Shown here piece by piece: positions 23,534-36,765 of a stretch of DNA of 64,000 bases (within the stretch, counting starts at the first letter, position 1; the number at the start of each line of letters is the position of its first letter). Source of the DNA: Paulownia fortunei (Eukaryota; Streptophyta; Magnoliopsida; Lamiales; Paulowniaceae); assembly GCA_019321725.1 (NCBI GenBank), contig CM033119.1, forward strand, positions 1,736,001 to 1,800,000, read 5' to 3'. Made by a program: the position numbers and the translations under genes. The notes below the pieces were generated by a model. It saw only the letters and a list, made by a program, of their open reading frames with translations, was not told the origin of the DNA and made no database searches.

Positions 23534-26365
23534 TAATCCCCGATTCAGGGCCATCTATACCAATGCCAAAGATTAATATTATGATGTTAAGCATTTGAGG
23601 CAATTGTAATCTTCATCCCCACACAAGGCCATTGCATTTGAGCATGTGGGGATATACAAGGGTTGTGCCTCTTTCCAAACTACACTTATCTATATGTGAA
23701 TTCTCATAATCAGTTATAATCAATTATATTCAGTCCTGATGGTTCCAATGGTAAATATTTGTGAACCTATTGCTATATTAGAAAAAAGCTGGTTATTGCT
23801 ATATTGTTTCGGATAATTTTGAAGTTGGTAAATCTCTCGCTCTTACGTAAATATAACAAGATAAGATCTTTGGGCTAGCCCAACTTAGCTGTACACAAAA
23901 TCGACCACATCGAGCTGGGCCGAATGTGCCCTATTCATCTTAATTTTGTCGCTTCGCATGGGCCAGCCCAATTATGCCCAACTTTGTGTTCCTGTGATTT
24001 GCACTTTTATCAATTTTATTACTAAACTGACTATTTAAGTTTATGAGAGAAAGGAAGAATCTTAATAAACTGAGTTGTGTCCCTTTGATAAATGCAAATC
24101 ACGACTATATTGTTTAATCTTTTGAGTAGCGAAGTATATCAAATTCTTAGATAATTTTGGTGTTATAAACACTTCAAGAATTTAATCGAGTTAATTTTTC
24201 AACAATATTCATTTATATTTAAAAAAAAAAAACAAGAATTATATCCTTACTTTAATATATCAATTGATAATTCACATTCATTAATAACCAACAAATTACA
24301 ATGACAATGAGATAACAAACTCACATAAGTGATGCACATGCCGGTCAATAATATTATAATATGATAAATCAGTCCGAACCGATTTATTAATGAAATGTCC
24401 TAATACGTTATAAAATTTCATTTTAGCCAATGATGCAATCAAAGTAATAATTAAAACGGGTACGATCTTCTTAGAATTTAACTCTGTACTATTAAATTTA
24501 TTCACATGCTTGAAAGAGAGTCAAAAAATTATAAATTCTTAAGGGACGAAACCACGTCGAAAAATACCATTGCCAAAAATGACACATCAAGATATCAAAA
24601 GACCGTTGATGATTTAGGACAATAATATTTCTGCTCTGGTTTGTGCAGTAAATAGAGTTAATTGGATTAATTATGAAGTAATAAATAGATAAAAATGCTA
24701 GTGCCAAATTTGTCTCCTGTACAGTTTATTTTTACTTAATTCTCATATTAATTACTATTAGTCAATAACTTATATGTAAAAAGAGCCGTAATTCTCATAT
24801 TAATTACTATTTTAACCTAAAAAAAATCCATAATGGAAACAGTCTTAGAATACAACAAACCCATAAGACAGACCAAACTAGGCATAATAGACAATCATTT
24901 CTTCTTTCTTCTTCTTTTATTTTTTACATTACAATTTCTGTAGTAGACTTAGTCATCGGGGATTGCAATAACATTTCTTATTAAAGTCCTATCTCATTTT
25001 CTTGGAAAAATTATTTTTTAAAAATTCCACGAGGTTTATAAGTTTGGCAATATACTTATTAAAATAATTAAATTTAGTAGTTTTCTGTGCATTTTTTGGT
25101 TCCATCATTAAAAAAACTATTATGCCGTTAGGGTTTGAATTCAAAGTGAAAAAACTTATTTTTAGAGCATATACTTTATTAATAATTATGAACTTATTTA
25201 TCCCATTTTTTATTAATTTTTTCTCTTCTCTCTTCCACCTCCATGTGCATATCCACAATCAAACCAATTCTTCTAAAATACTTTAATAATATTATTTGGC
25301 GTATATTTTTACTTCTTTAATTTTAATGCATTGCATAAATGTAAACTTGAGTGAAATTATCATTTTTGGGAAAGATAGGACTCTATTCAAGAATTTCAAT
25401 TTATTTTTTCTTGTGATTCAACAATTCCAAATGTGTAGTGCTAACGTTAATAAACTTATATATTACAAACTAAAGATTTAAAATACTTGAGTTTATGGGT
25501 TTGAAACTTTTCAAAGTAAAATTTTTTTACGTGCAAAATTTTAGCATGAATTTTGTGTCTAGAAATCTTTATTTTAATAATATTTTTAAATCTTCTTTAT
25601 AGGTTCTATAGAAGTTAATGGGGTAATCAAACGTACAAGGAAAAAATTAATATATGGAACTAAATTTAATATATGAGACTAAACTTGACTATTTAAAAAA
25701 ATATGATGCCAAACATATAAACCCTATAGTGTAAGACCTTTAAATATTTTGCCCCTCTTAACATCCTTGTCAAACAAGGCACGCTTATTTTTCTAATTTT
25801 ACTTTTCTAATCATAGAACCATAATATTAATAAATGAGACTCGCGCTTCTCATTATTGAAATAAATAGTATCCTTATTTTACATTCGTTATTATAAATAA
25901 AATATATCTACACCAAATATAATTAGGATATTGTATGTAAAAATAGTCAATAGTTTATTCAAATAAACCATGTCAATAGTTACAACTAATTATACTTGTA
26001 ATTATTTAAATCACAATAAGATTTAAAATCCAGCCAATTTGGCAAAAAACTGCACCTCCACCACCGTGATCGTTTTCATCATTAATTATTTAAAAAGAAA
26101 AAGAAAAAGAAAAGAGAAAAAAAAAAAAAGGGCAGAAAAAAAAACACTATTCAGAGAAAAATTAGTGTCAGTCGCACGTGCCGGCCTGAGATCAGATATA
26201 AACAGCCCAAAAGCCGAATCTAGATCAGACGACCGTACCTTCCCGTCAATACCGGGAACTCCCCCATCCAACGGCTAATAATCACAAACCAATTTCGACC
26301 CAGAGATCTTTCATCTACGGTCCACATCAAGTACAGGTGGTCCCACCTCTTCGCTTTATCCAACA
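23534..26365. other. Spacer between aminotransferase and MORN gene (copy A)
   Basis: About 2.8 kb. The first 200 bases are probably 3' UTR of the aminotransferase. Near 23870-24000 there is a GGGCTAGCCCAACTT-like repeat piece. A 23-bp direct repeat built on TAATTCTCATATTAATTAC occurs twice near 24738-24810. The rest is AT-rich with no recognisable genes. The stretch 26170-26340 is GC-richer and probably belongs to the MORN promoter. Confidence 0.55.
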
Positions 26366-26372
26366 TATAAAT
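26366..26372 (+). promoter_or_regulatory. TATA box of the MORN gene (copy A)
   Basis: TATAAAT lies about 248 bases before the main ATG. It is followed within 60 bases by a CT-repeat tract (CTCTCTCTCTC) of the kind found near plant transcription starts. This places the likely start near 26400. Confidence 0.5.
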
Positions 26373-26525
26373 TCACATCCCCACATTAAACTCGGTCCAC
26401 TCTGAACAATTCCAAAACTACTCTCTCTCTCTCAAATTTCTCTCTCACACACAACGCATAGTGTTTTTCTTCTAAAATTTAAACCTGCGCACTTGCTTCA
26501 CTGCTTATCCTGCGCACCACCGGAG

Positions 26526-26585
26526 ATGAAACCGGCGTCGGAGTACATGATACGAATATCTAGGTACAGGAGGTGGGCCCACTAG
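26526..26585 (+). CDS. Upstream ORF in the MORN 5' leader, 19 codons (copy A)
   Basis: An ATG-to-TAG ORF encoding MKPASEYMIRISRYRRWAH lies 28 bases before the main ATG, in a different frame. Its position downstream of the TATA box puts it inside the predicted mRNA. The C-terminal half is basic and aromatic. Such ORFs commonly lower translation of the main ORF; whether this peptide is conserved is unknown. Confidence 0.45.
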   Translation: MKPASEYMIRISRYRRWAH

Positions 26586-26613
26586 TAGGAGGAGGAAAGA
26601 TAAACGGCTGAGG

Positions 26614-28939
26614 ATGAAATTAGAGAGCCTCGACCAAAGAATGGACGGTCAGAAAAGCCAGGCGAAGCTTACTAGGACCAACTCTTCACTCCTCCGTTCA
26701 TCACCCACCATTCGATCGTCAATCCACAGCTTATCTTCCGTGAGCGAGATCGCACCTGATCAAGAAACAGAAGACCTCGAGGAGCAGAAGCCGCATAGCA
26801 AACCCGTTTCCCAGCCGGTTCGATCCGGTTCAGCACGTTTGGCACCGGTTATTGCCATCCTCTTGCTCTCAGTTTACACCCTTTTCGCCTTTTTTAACAG
26901 GGACGACATACCTACTTCGGAAAACTTACTTTTAGCTTTAATTTTTTTCGCGGTTCTGCTATTTTTCTTCTCCAAAAACAAGGCTTTAATGAACAGAAAT
27001 TTTAACTTGTGCAAGCAAATGTGTGATGAGTATGCAAAAAGATTCGGGCTTTCTTGTTTTACCTCCAAAACTCATTCAAAACCGGTGCAGTGGTTCATTG
27101 GGGAGTCTAATTTAGACAAAATGGAAGGAAAACATCAAATCAAAAAGGAGAGGAGTGTTAAAAAGATTATAAGAGAAGGGGTGGAGTTTTACAGCAATGG
27201 TGATTTCTATGAAGGTGAGTTTCATAAAGGCAGGTGCAATGGGAGTGGAGTGTATAATTACTTCGTGAATGGGAGGTACGAAGGGGATTGGATTGATGGG
27301 AGATATGATGGTTATGGGATTGAGAGTTGGGCAAGGGGGAGCAGATATAGAGGGCAGTATAGGCAGGGTCTGAGGCATGGATATGGAGTATATAAGTTTT
27401 ATACAGGGGATACATATGCCGGAGAGTGGTGTAATGGGCAAAGTCACGGTGCTGGAGTGCAGACGTGTGCTGATGGGAGCTGTTACATCGGGGAGTTCAA
27501 GTGTGGGGTTAAACATGGCCTCGGCTGTTACCATTTCAGGTGATAATTTGGTTTTCTTGTACACTTGCTTTTCTTAATGTGATTCTTTTGCGAAAATTTT
27601 CAATACCTTGTGGTAGTTCTGATATAAGTTTGAATGCGTGATGTTTGAGTTTGTTGATGGAGGAGTATGAGTTCGAATCAATCATAGGATAGTTTGGATA
27701 TTTACAGTTTAATGTTCTGTTTGCTTGTAAGCTATATGATTTTTTTAATTTTTATTTTATTTTTTTGGATCTTTGATATTATGTGAAACTGGGTTGAATT
27801 GAGCTTTTATTACTCCATTTACCTTATAATTTTTTTGTAGGATTGAAAATGTTTATTACTTTTTTTTTTGTTGGGGGGGGGGGGGGGGGTTAATTATGCA
27901 GGGTATGTACTATAAGCTTCAAGGAACAAAGTAAATAGTTCTTGAAAATACGGTCTTCCTTGATAAAAGATTAGAGAGGTTGCTCATGTTAGAAAGTGGT
28001 AACTTTAAGTTTTTCTTTTGCATTTCGGGATAATCAGTTAAATTTCTCAAAATTAAGTTGTACCAGATTGTTGGATACTATTTAAATAGTAGCTATCTTG
28101 ACTTTGAAAATGACTTACTTAAAATTGTTTTAAGAATTCAGCCTTTTCTGTTGGGTTGTTCTGTGGTCCTTTTGGTAGGCAATCTAGTTAATTTTTTCTA
28201 GCTTAAGATTAATAATGTTGAATTCCCAAACTATGGATTTGGTTGTCTTGTCGTACCCGTCAATGAATCGGGAAACTTCACTTCAAGTGAGAAAATAGAT
28301 TGATTGATAAGATTATTTGGTACTTTCATTAAATAATACAACTTACATATACATACTTTGTTGACAATTTTCCATTTTCTTCATTAGTATTAAAAGGACT
28401 TTTGAAATACTAATGCAATTTGATCTTGTGTTGTAGGAATGGAGATAGATACGCAGGGGAGTACTTTGGAGATAAGATTCATGGTTTTGGTGTCTATCAC
28501 TTTGCTAATGGTCATTATTATGAAGGATCATGGCATGAAGGGCGTAAGCAAGGTTATGGCATGTATACTTTCCGAAATGGCGAGACCAGAAGTGGTGAAT
28601 GGGACGATGGCAATCTCAAGACTCGCCACCCCCCTCTGACTGATGCAGTTCTTCGAGCAGTTCAGGTGACAAACTTTGATTGATGTTTCCCATTAAACAC
28701 ATAGGACTTCTCATTAGCCCTATATTATATCAACAATTTTTGTCTGATTCTTGTTAAACTCTTTACTCTTGCAGGCTGCTAGAAAAACAGCAGAAAACGC
28801 AATCCACCTTCGCCGGGTTGATGAACAAGTGAACAAGGCCGTGGTGGCTGCAAATAGGGCTGCCACCGCCGCAAGAGTTGCTGCTGTCAAAGCTGTTCAA
28901 AATAGGATTGATGGAAAATTTTGCGATACTAACTTTTAA
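26614..28939 (+). CDS. Membrane-anchored MORN-repeat protein, three exons (copy A)
   Basis: Exons at 26614-27539, 28437-28665 and 28775-28939 join in frame with GT-AG junctions to give 439 residues. A Ser-rich N-terminus (about 1-75) is followed by two hydrophobic segments (about 76-94 and 104-119) that should span or anchor in a membrane. A linker leads to seven full MORN repeats and a partial eighth from about residue 191 to 370, for example YEGEFHKGRCNGSGVYN and YEGSWHEGRKQGYGMYT. The C-terminus is an Ala/Arg-rich, probably helical tail. MORN repeats bind lipids or scaffold membrane contacts. There is no kinase or SET domain, although database names for Arabidopsis relatives (At1g21920, At1g77660 as I recall) often say SET7/9-like. 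The precise role is unknown. The second intron-exon junction splits a repeat after FR. Confidence 0.92.
27873..27889 (+). repeat. Poly-G run of 17 in MORN intron 1
   Basis: Seventeen uninterrupted G after a T-rich tract, in the first intron. It is the second long G run in the window and has a C-run counterpart near 30962. Confidence 0.9.
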
Positions 28940-30961
28940 GATAACAGTCATTGCTGGTAAATGTAAATTTACTAGATTTCGGTACAAAATGATCGAACAT
29001 GGGCACCCTGGTAAAGCTGAAAGCACACCGGTGGTTTGAGAGTATGTTGATATTTGGTTGACCACTCTGTAACTTGTACATAGATCTTGTATACATCTTA
29101 GGGGTGTATGTAAACCCACTCAACTCAGACTCACTCACTCGCTCAAATTGAGTCGGTCTGTCCGAAAATCGTTAGTTTTTAAATAATAGTGGTAGTTGAG
29201 TAATATTGGAACCCATCACTTTCGAGTTAGATAGCGAATTTAATAAATAAATTGTTGCAACTTGATTATGCGCATTCGAATTCAATATATGCATGCATAT
29301 ATGTACAAAAAAAAAATTACATATAGTAGATGCACATGCATCATGATGCATATATGTATTTTTTTTAATCCTAATCTAGTTTTTTAATTAATACTTAAAA
29401 GCTTTTTAATCCTTGCTATTAATGAAAATGTAGTAATTTTGTATAGTAATATCCATTTGCTCTCTCTCCCTCCCGTCTATTCTATTTTTATTTACTCATT
29501 TGAATTGCAACATATAATAAGTTCTGTATTTTTATTTTTATTTTACTTATAATGATATATTTAAGTTGGAACTACAAATAAATTTAGTAAGGAAATATAA
29601 ATGAAATCTGCTAATTCTATTGTTGATAAATTGAACTAGCCCAATCCAATTTGTTCGATTTGAAAAGATAATTGTGCATTCACGATTTGTTTATTTATTA
29701 ATCCATATATATTGAGTCGAATTGAGTTTTTATTATGAAATCGCTACTGGAAAATCAATTTCCAGCAAAGATCTCTTTTTGCTCCAGTCGTCCACTACCC
29801 ATCAAGCAAGTTGTTTTCTTTTTGGTGGGGTTAAACCATGAGGTTCTATTATTATGTTCTGCACTGCAATAATGAGACCAAAACTATGATCCCAGCTTGT
29901 CTCTTACACCATTATTTCTTATTATTACATGACTATATCTTATCTCAGTGCTGGTGCTGTGGTTTTTGGTGAGGACGATGCTTCAAGAAGCAGCAAGCAA
30001 CTATTTTTGTTGTCAGAATCTTTTCTGAAATCCATAATTATCAATCCCCTGCACAACATTTACAAAAGGGTCTTGTTTGTTTTGAGAAAGGAAAGGCAAG
30101 GAAAAAGGAGAATCCCCAAAATCTTGTGTTTGAAGGAAATGGTTAAATTATTTTGAGCACTTTCTGTATAGTTTCCTTTTATTCCCTCTGAACAAACTCA
30201 CCCTGTCTTGTTAGATTTGTATACATGCAAAATGGGAGATTCTAACCAGGCAAGTTGCTTTCGGATCGATGTTTTCCCATTCCTATGACATGGTTTTGTC
30301 GATAGTAACAATGAGAGAATATCAACACCTTAAAAACTTTTCTTTGCATAACCAAATGCCAAAAATGGGGGGAAAAGAAAAGAAAAAATCCATTTTATAA
30401 GGTCTAAAAGTAACTTATTTTCGCCATTTTGTCAACCCATAATGTAGGGTGAATTTTGAAAAATTACCATTCGGATCTTCTATTATAACATTTTGTATTC
30501 TAAAAAATATAAACTATATAAAATATTTTTAAAATATGTTAAAATTAATCGTATACACATTATGTACATATATTATAATATTTACAGATCATGTGACAAA
30601 TCACAAAAGTAAAAAGAAAACCAAGGATTTGGTATTTTCTTACATGTGTTTATCCCATATTTCATTAGAAATATGAAAGCCTCATGTGACTTTTCATCTT
30701 CAAGTTGGATAATGTAGGGAGGTTGTCATTGTTACATGCAAGCACATGGTCTAGTAGTGGTGGGGTTTCTTGGTGAAAAAATCTCCCAACTTTTTTCTTG
30801 TTCAATGCATGCTTCCACCTTCATCCACAATCTCTCTTTCATGTAATTTTTTTTCTAAGTAGGGGAAAAGCAAAAGCTTTTGCTTCTTTCCAATTTTCTA
30901 ATCAAAGCCTGTTTAGATTCTCTTGTTCCTTTCTTTCATTTGCTTTACTCACAACCCAACA

Positions 30962-30977
30962 CCCCCCCCCCCCCCCC
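30962..30977. repeat. Poly-C run of 16
   Basis: Sixteen uninterrupted C within a locally pyrimidine-rich stretch (about 30940-31030). Confidence 0.9.
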
Positions 30978-33215
30978 TTCCCCAGATTCAAATCTCTTGC
31001 TAATTTTTATACATCCAACCACCCCCACATGCATCTGCAAAGGCAAACCAGTAAAGCACTGATTTACTGAGATTATTTTACTAATCTTTGCTGATTAGAA
31101 AATTTATGCTCCTTTGACTGATTGTAAGATGGATTGATTTGGTTAAGATATTACTTAGCACGCTCCAAAGTGTGATATTGTGATAATTGTGACAGTATAT
31201 TAACTATTACTCTATAAATTAGGGATGAATTAAAAGCCTAGGAGGAAAAAGGAAAGCTTGGTCAACAACTTTATAAGTACACATAAATTTTGAATTTTTC
31301 ATTAAATTACATAAGAAAATTACACTTATTTGTGTACACGTTTAATATATATTCATTATATAATTATTTTATTTTTTAAAAAAATAAGATACTTAATTTT
31401 AATTCATACACAAGTGTTTCATACATTTAATACAACATAAATATTAACACCATTCTTGTAAAAATACGTGTCGCATGAGATTCAACATTCGATAATCTAA
31501 TAAATTTACTTTCTATATACTTTTAGTAAATATTGAAAAAATAATAATTGCAATTCCAAGTTATTGTCGTTGCCCCTTATTAATCAAATATATTTTCTTT
31601 TACTCTTCAAAATTATTGCCACATACTATATATGCCTACTCACATACTTATGTTTATCTAATTTCTGTGGTTGCAAAACATAGTAAATGGGGACTACATC
31701 AGCCATGACAATTCAAAAAAAGAAAAATATTTCTATTTTAGACCACTATTTTATTATTAAATATTAAGACCCTAAACAAGACACATTATCCCGCAGACAA
31801 ATATGCATTAAATTTCATCTTCTGGGTGTAATGTCGTGTAGCATGTCCCTCCTATTTTTGTAATTATAAATTCCTTGTTGATTACTGGAAATTAATGGAA
31901 TTTAGGATTAAAATAGAAATGGATGCCCTCTTTTGGTTACCCTGTGGGGGTTCAATCTCTGAAAACTCGCATTATCCCAAGAGATGCTTTCAATTGTTTA
32001 TTTCTGGGAATTTGTTGCATTTCTTGAATCTGTGATCTGGTCAATGTCTAAAGAGAACTAAGTTCTTTCCCCTTTTTTTTTTTTTTCTTCTCATTCTCTT
32101 CAAAATATTTTGTTCAAATTTAAGCCCTAAGCCACTAATATTTGAAGCAACACAATTATGGGATTTCAAATTTTGAATCAATGCACATCGATCAAAAGTT
32201 TTGATGTACTTTAAATCTGATTGACGTTTCAAATTTTAGAATTTTAAATTTCGCTCACCTCCTCAAGAATCATTAAAAAGAAAATAAAAAAAACAACCCC
32301 CTTTATTTTTCTATGGTAAATTACTTTTCCAAGTTCAATACTGATTTCATAGGGAAGAAAAAAAAGAAAAAACTATTACGTTTGCCAACAATACAATGAA
32401 CAGTTTTCTTTTTTTTTTTTCAATGCAACGCAATTATTACTCAATAATTTTGAAAAAAACTTATATATTAGTTGAGACATTATAGTTAATGTAATAATGC
32501 AAGTAATTGAAACCTCATTATAAATTGTGGCAGTTCCCGCCTTCCTCGCTGTCCCTACTTATCCATGACTTAACGTGGAGTATTTTTATTCATATATGTT
32601 GTATGAGACACAGTAGGTATGGACAATTTTTAATCAAAGCATAAAGAAAATAAATGATATACCAACATAAGCTGACAATTATGATTTATGTAAAACCTAA
32701 ACCTACAAACACACCTCAACTTAGTTTTAAAGTTAAAAACACAAAAAATAGAAAGAAGGTAGACTCGATTATAAAGAGAAAAAAATTGATATTTGAACTT
32801 ACTAGTTAATTCGTAATCAGAACTTACTACAATTTAAGTAGTTAATCGATTCTTCTTTTATTGTTGAAATCGACTTACTTATATTACAAGAAAAACTCCA
32901 AAACTCTAACGAAGAACTAATATCGAACAAATATAAGTATAAAAAAACTCAATATGAGATAAGACCATACTAGATATGAATATATACAACAATATATTGT
33001 TTCATAATATTACATGTCAAGTTGCTCTACTAAGATTTCTTTTGAAGAGGTCATCAATGATGACATTTTCAGAATTATTTGTAGCCCAACACAATGATTG
33101 TGTACTTTGGTTTTGTGAATGTCAAACATACATTTCTATACTACTTTTCTAAAGAGGTGGCCCTGTTTTCTTTTATTCCACAAAAAATGTGAAGTGGTCA
33201 TTGACCAAGGATTTA

Positions 33216-33547
33216 GAGCTTGTTTAGTTTTATTTTTGTTATTTTGAGGAAAATATTTTGAAAGAATATATTTTTGATAGTGGGATTGAATGGAAAATAA
33301 AAATATGTTTGGATGTTTTGTTGAGAAAAAATAATGTGGTGTATTGTAGGAGATTTTTTTAATTTTAGATGCTTGTCAATTTATTTTATTTTTTTTGTTG
33401 TGTTAGTGAGGATAATTATTAAATAAGAATAATGATTAAAAAGAATTTTAGAGGAATGAAAATATTTTTTCTCAAAACAATGTTTGCCAAACACATCTTC
33501 TATCCGAGAGAAGGAAAATGTTCCCCAAAACGCGTCCAAACAAGCCG
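33216..33547. mobile_element. Tourist-like MITE (PIF/Harbinger type)
   Basis: A 332-bp element beginning GAGCTTGTTTAG and ending CCAAACAAGCCG, an imperfect inverted repeat. It is flanked on both sides by TTA (33213-33215 and 33548-33550). The interior is AT-rich and noncoding. Both the GCTTGTTT-type end and the TTA duplication fit Tourist-like elements. Confidence 0.6.
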
Positions 33548-34943
33548 TTAACTTTTACTGCAATTCAGGATGTTGAACAAGTGAACTCTCAAATTTGAAT
33601 TGAAATAGAACAAGGGCATATGTGCCAATTGATTATTTACAAGATTATATGCATGCTTACTGAAACATTCTAAACCATTAAATATGACAAATTAAAACTT
33701 AGTTGGAGAAATATTCAATTTGTTTTATTTGCATTTGATAATTTTTTATCATTACCGTCGAATATAACCAAGAACCTCTATGATTTCTATGAAACGCAAT
33801 CAAGAAAAATATTTTTAATTTTATGAATACGAACATTATATGTCATAAATTTCGATAAAAGAACTTTTGTATATAAAAGTCAAAATTTTCTAGAAATTAA
33901 TTAGAAAAAAAAAACACATTTTTAATAAATTTGATAAAAAAAATCATATTTTAAAAAATAAAATAAAAAATTTGAAGACTCAAAAAATGGACTTCTAATT
34001 CTCATGTATGTTGTCCCCTGGGGCTAGTCTGATTTCTTGAAACTTTTTCAAGTTGTCCAATTAATTCAAACAACTAAATTGACTTCCATACAACATTAAA
34101 TTCACGAAAATTTCAAGAAACACACAATCGATGAAAAGTCCAGAAAAAAAAATGATGAATTTGACTAAAAATAAAGTAAAAAACTTAAATTAAAAGCAAA
34201 GAAATAATTCAAATTTAGATTCATTTATTTCTCTAGCAAATGATCAAATCATTTTTTTCTTAATGGAGTCAGTCATGAATGATAGACTGTGGTAAGTCAC
34301 CTAACTCACTCCCCCTTTTTGACTTTCATGCAAATGTCGGTCTAATGGCGTTAGATTATAATAAATGGGGGTGTCACGAAAATCACCCTCCCTAAGTTCT
34401 TCCCACCTAAAATAAAAAATAGGATTTAGGTCTACAAGATTGTATCATAAAAATCTCTACTTTGACTTTTTTGTGGTTTGCATGTTAACCCTCCAAATGG
34501 GGCACCCCAGATATGTTGGGGCTTGGTTTAACTAACCCAAAGAAAGTCCCCTCATATATTTTTTGACTATCTAAATGAGTAATAGAATTTATTAACAAAT
34601 TTAATATAATTATTTTAACGAAATTTAAACTCATAACCCTAATAAAATTTTGATGTATTAGCTTTTGTCGCTTCAGTTAGACCACATTTGCCCATTAAAT
34701 AGTCCGAATGAGTATATTTAGGGATGATAATGGATTTGAATAAAATCCGGACACATTCTATTTTGGGTGGGTCTTTTAAGATTATAAAGGAGTTTGGGAT
34801 AAGTTTTGACTTTTAATTTTTAAACTTAAAATTGTTGCGTTAAGATTTTATATATTTTTTATTTATTATATATTTATTTATATGGTATATAATATATATA
34901 TATATATATATACGAACTAATGTGTATACTAAATATATACTCA

Positions 34944-35110
34944 CAAGGACAGAGCTAAAAAATTCAAAGTGGAAATGTGAGATTAATTTTTCCTTCAAGA
35001 GGGACATAATTTTAAAATTTAATATTTTTTTTACATATGAAATTTATAGTATTTTTTAATATCCATTTTGGAGTTGAGGGGCTAGCCCTATCATTCCCCG
35101 ACTCTGTCCC
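34944..35110. mobile_element. hAT-like MITE with 8-bp target duplication
   Basis: A 167-bp element with left end CAAGGACAGAG and right end CTCTGTCCC, sharing GGACAGAG as an inverted repeat. Flanking 8-mers TATACTCA (34936-34943) and TATACTTA (35111-35118) match at 7 of 8. The C-rich right side (CTAGCCCTATCATTCCCCG) resembles the fragments near 7780, 13200 and 17860. Confidence 0.6.
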
Positions 35111-36723
35111 TATACTTAGATATATAATATAAATATCCAACATAATGCTTGTTTTAGGAAAGACGAGAAATTCTCAAATAATAGCAAGGTACTTTTGGCT
35201 TGTGGCATGATACAAAGCCAATCGAAGTGAAACTCTCCTTTCCTTCAAAAGACGAGCTAAAATCCGGCTTGGCTGGGTCGACCCACGACCCCATTATTGA
35301 GAGTCATGTGCGCCCTAGTCTTTAAAGAGACATTTTTTAATTTGCATTTTTGGGCTATGATGGTTTTTAGTTTCTCGAGACTCAAGTTGAAAGATAAAAA
35401 TATTTCAAAAATATATATTTTTAATATTTTAAAAATTATAAAAAAAATCTAATAAATACAATTGATCAAAGACCGTTGTTCAGGATCAGAACAAGTTCGG
35501 ATTCAGATTCATAAAAAACTTTTAAAGAATAAATTTCAATTTTTGATAAACTCATACTCGATCCTAAGCCCATTCTGTTACCATCGACATATTATTGCTG
35601 TAGATGACCTATGTAGCATTATTGATTTGCAAACTCTAGACTAGACTCTATTGGCCAAAGGTACATATGATGGTGCCTCTTCAATGTGACCTGAGAAAGC
35701 CTTCATTGAAATGTCTCCATGATGCCAAAAAGTAGTTGCAATTTTGTCACAAAACATTAATGACAATATCTTCCACTGCACAACCATGTGATGATCCTCA
35801 TAGACTAGACAAAATTTATCGTTCTATGCCTTGGTAATTTTTAAATCGGACTATCAACTTAAGACTCACCACCTTAAAAATATCGCAAATGACCCCGTAG
35901 TTGTGCTAATATCATACTAACAATATACTTTATAAAATAATTGAAAACCTTGGTTATAACATTACAATTGCAGAAGAATTATTAAAAAAAAAAATAGTTC
36001 GACTCGTAACGGAGTATTTATTTTGTGAGGAGATAATTATATAAAATGGTCATATCTGAAAATTGTCTTCACTATTGTTAAAGTGGGCCGATCCAGTTTT
36101 TATTTTGCATTTGGACTAGAAAAATGTAAAAGGAAATGGGCTCCATCTGTTCTTGACACGTCCAAGTCTAACTGACTTGGTATTTTTTTTTATAAAACTA
36201 GGTTGTTGATTTGAGCCCAATAATGGTCCAAGTCAGTTTTTATTTTGCATCAAGTTTGACTCATGGTCCTTTATTTTATCTAACAAATGGGCCGAATCCT
36301 AATCTTGCCCGCCTACCCGAAATTAATAACGAACTCAAATAAATTTTTGATGGCTTTGTCAAATACATTTTAGCGTGTAGAATATCAAAGAGTGGATCAA
36401 ACCCTTGCTTACACATTTGGAAGGCCTGGGCTTATTGAGATAAGCCCAATAGGATACTTGGGCCTATTACCTATCCACTTAAAGGGAACTCTTTCACAAT
36501 ATTATCTTTTATTGAGAAAATTCTTAAACGAGTAAAATATCATGTTAGCAGTAGGATTTACGTTGTACTATCGTGATACAATCGGATTGTTTGATTTGGA
36601 AGAATCAGTGTTGACTTCTGTTTTTCCTTTTAAGGAAATTATGTTTCTTTGATATCATTTGCTAATAAATAGAACCACCCATATAATTTGATATACAAAA
36701 AGGTAATTTTCAAGGTAAATGTC

Positions 36724-36765
36724 CTTTTCTTTTTTTCTTTTTCTTTTTCTTTTTCTTTTTTTTTG
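36724..36765. repeat. (CTTTTT)n pyrimidine tract
   Basis: A run of C followed by four to seven T repeated about seven times, about 700 bases upstream of the RING gene. Confidence 0.8.

Larger units (their letters stand above)
11545..27657 (+). repeat. Segment repeated after the scaffold gap (copy A)
   Basis: This stretch recurs at 47865-64000. From about 12285 on, the offset is a constant 36343 bases. The coding sequences of NSP2, the aminotransferase and MORN exon 1 give identical translations. Small meaningless ORFs in the spacers and the (AT)n tract near 21490 keep the same length. I saw one base difference (12404 A versus 48747 T) after the hAT element. The left portion, 11545-12276, is clearly diverged from its partner. 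The segment runs to the window end, so its true right limit is unknown. Confidence 0.95.

Noticed and set aside
27112..27564. A 150-residue antisense ORF over the MORN repeats
   Set aside because: The Pro/Ile-rich translation is what the glycine- and tyrosine-rich repeats give when read backwards; it repeats with the MORN period.
29929..30156. A 75-residue ORF downstream of the MORN gene
   Set aside because: No recognisable domain; probably chance in a moderately GC-rich spacer.
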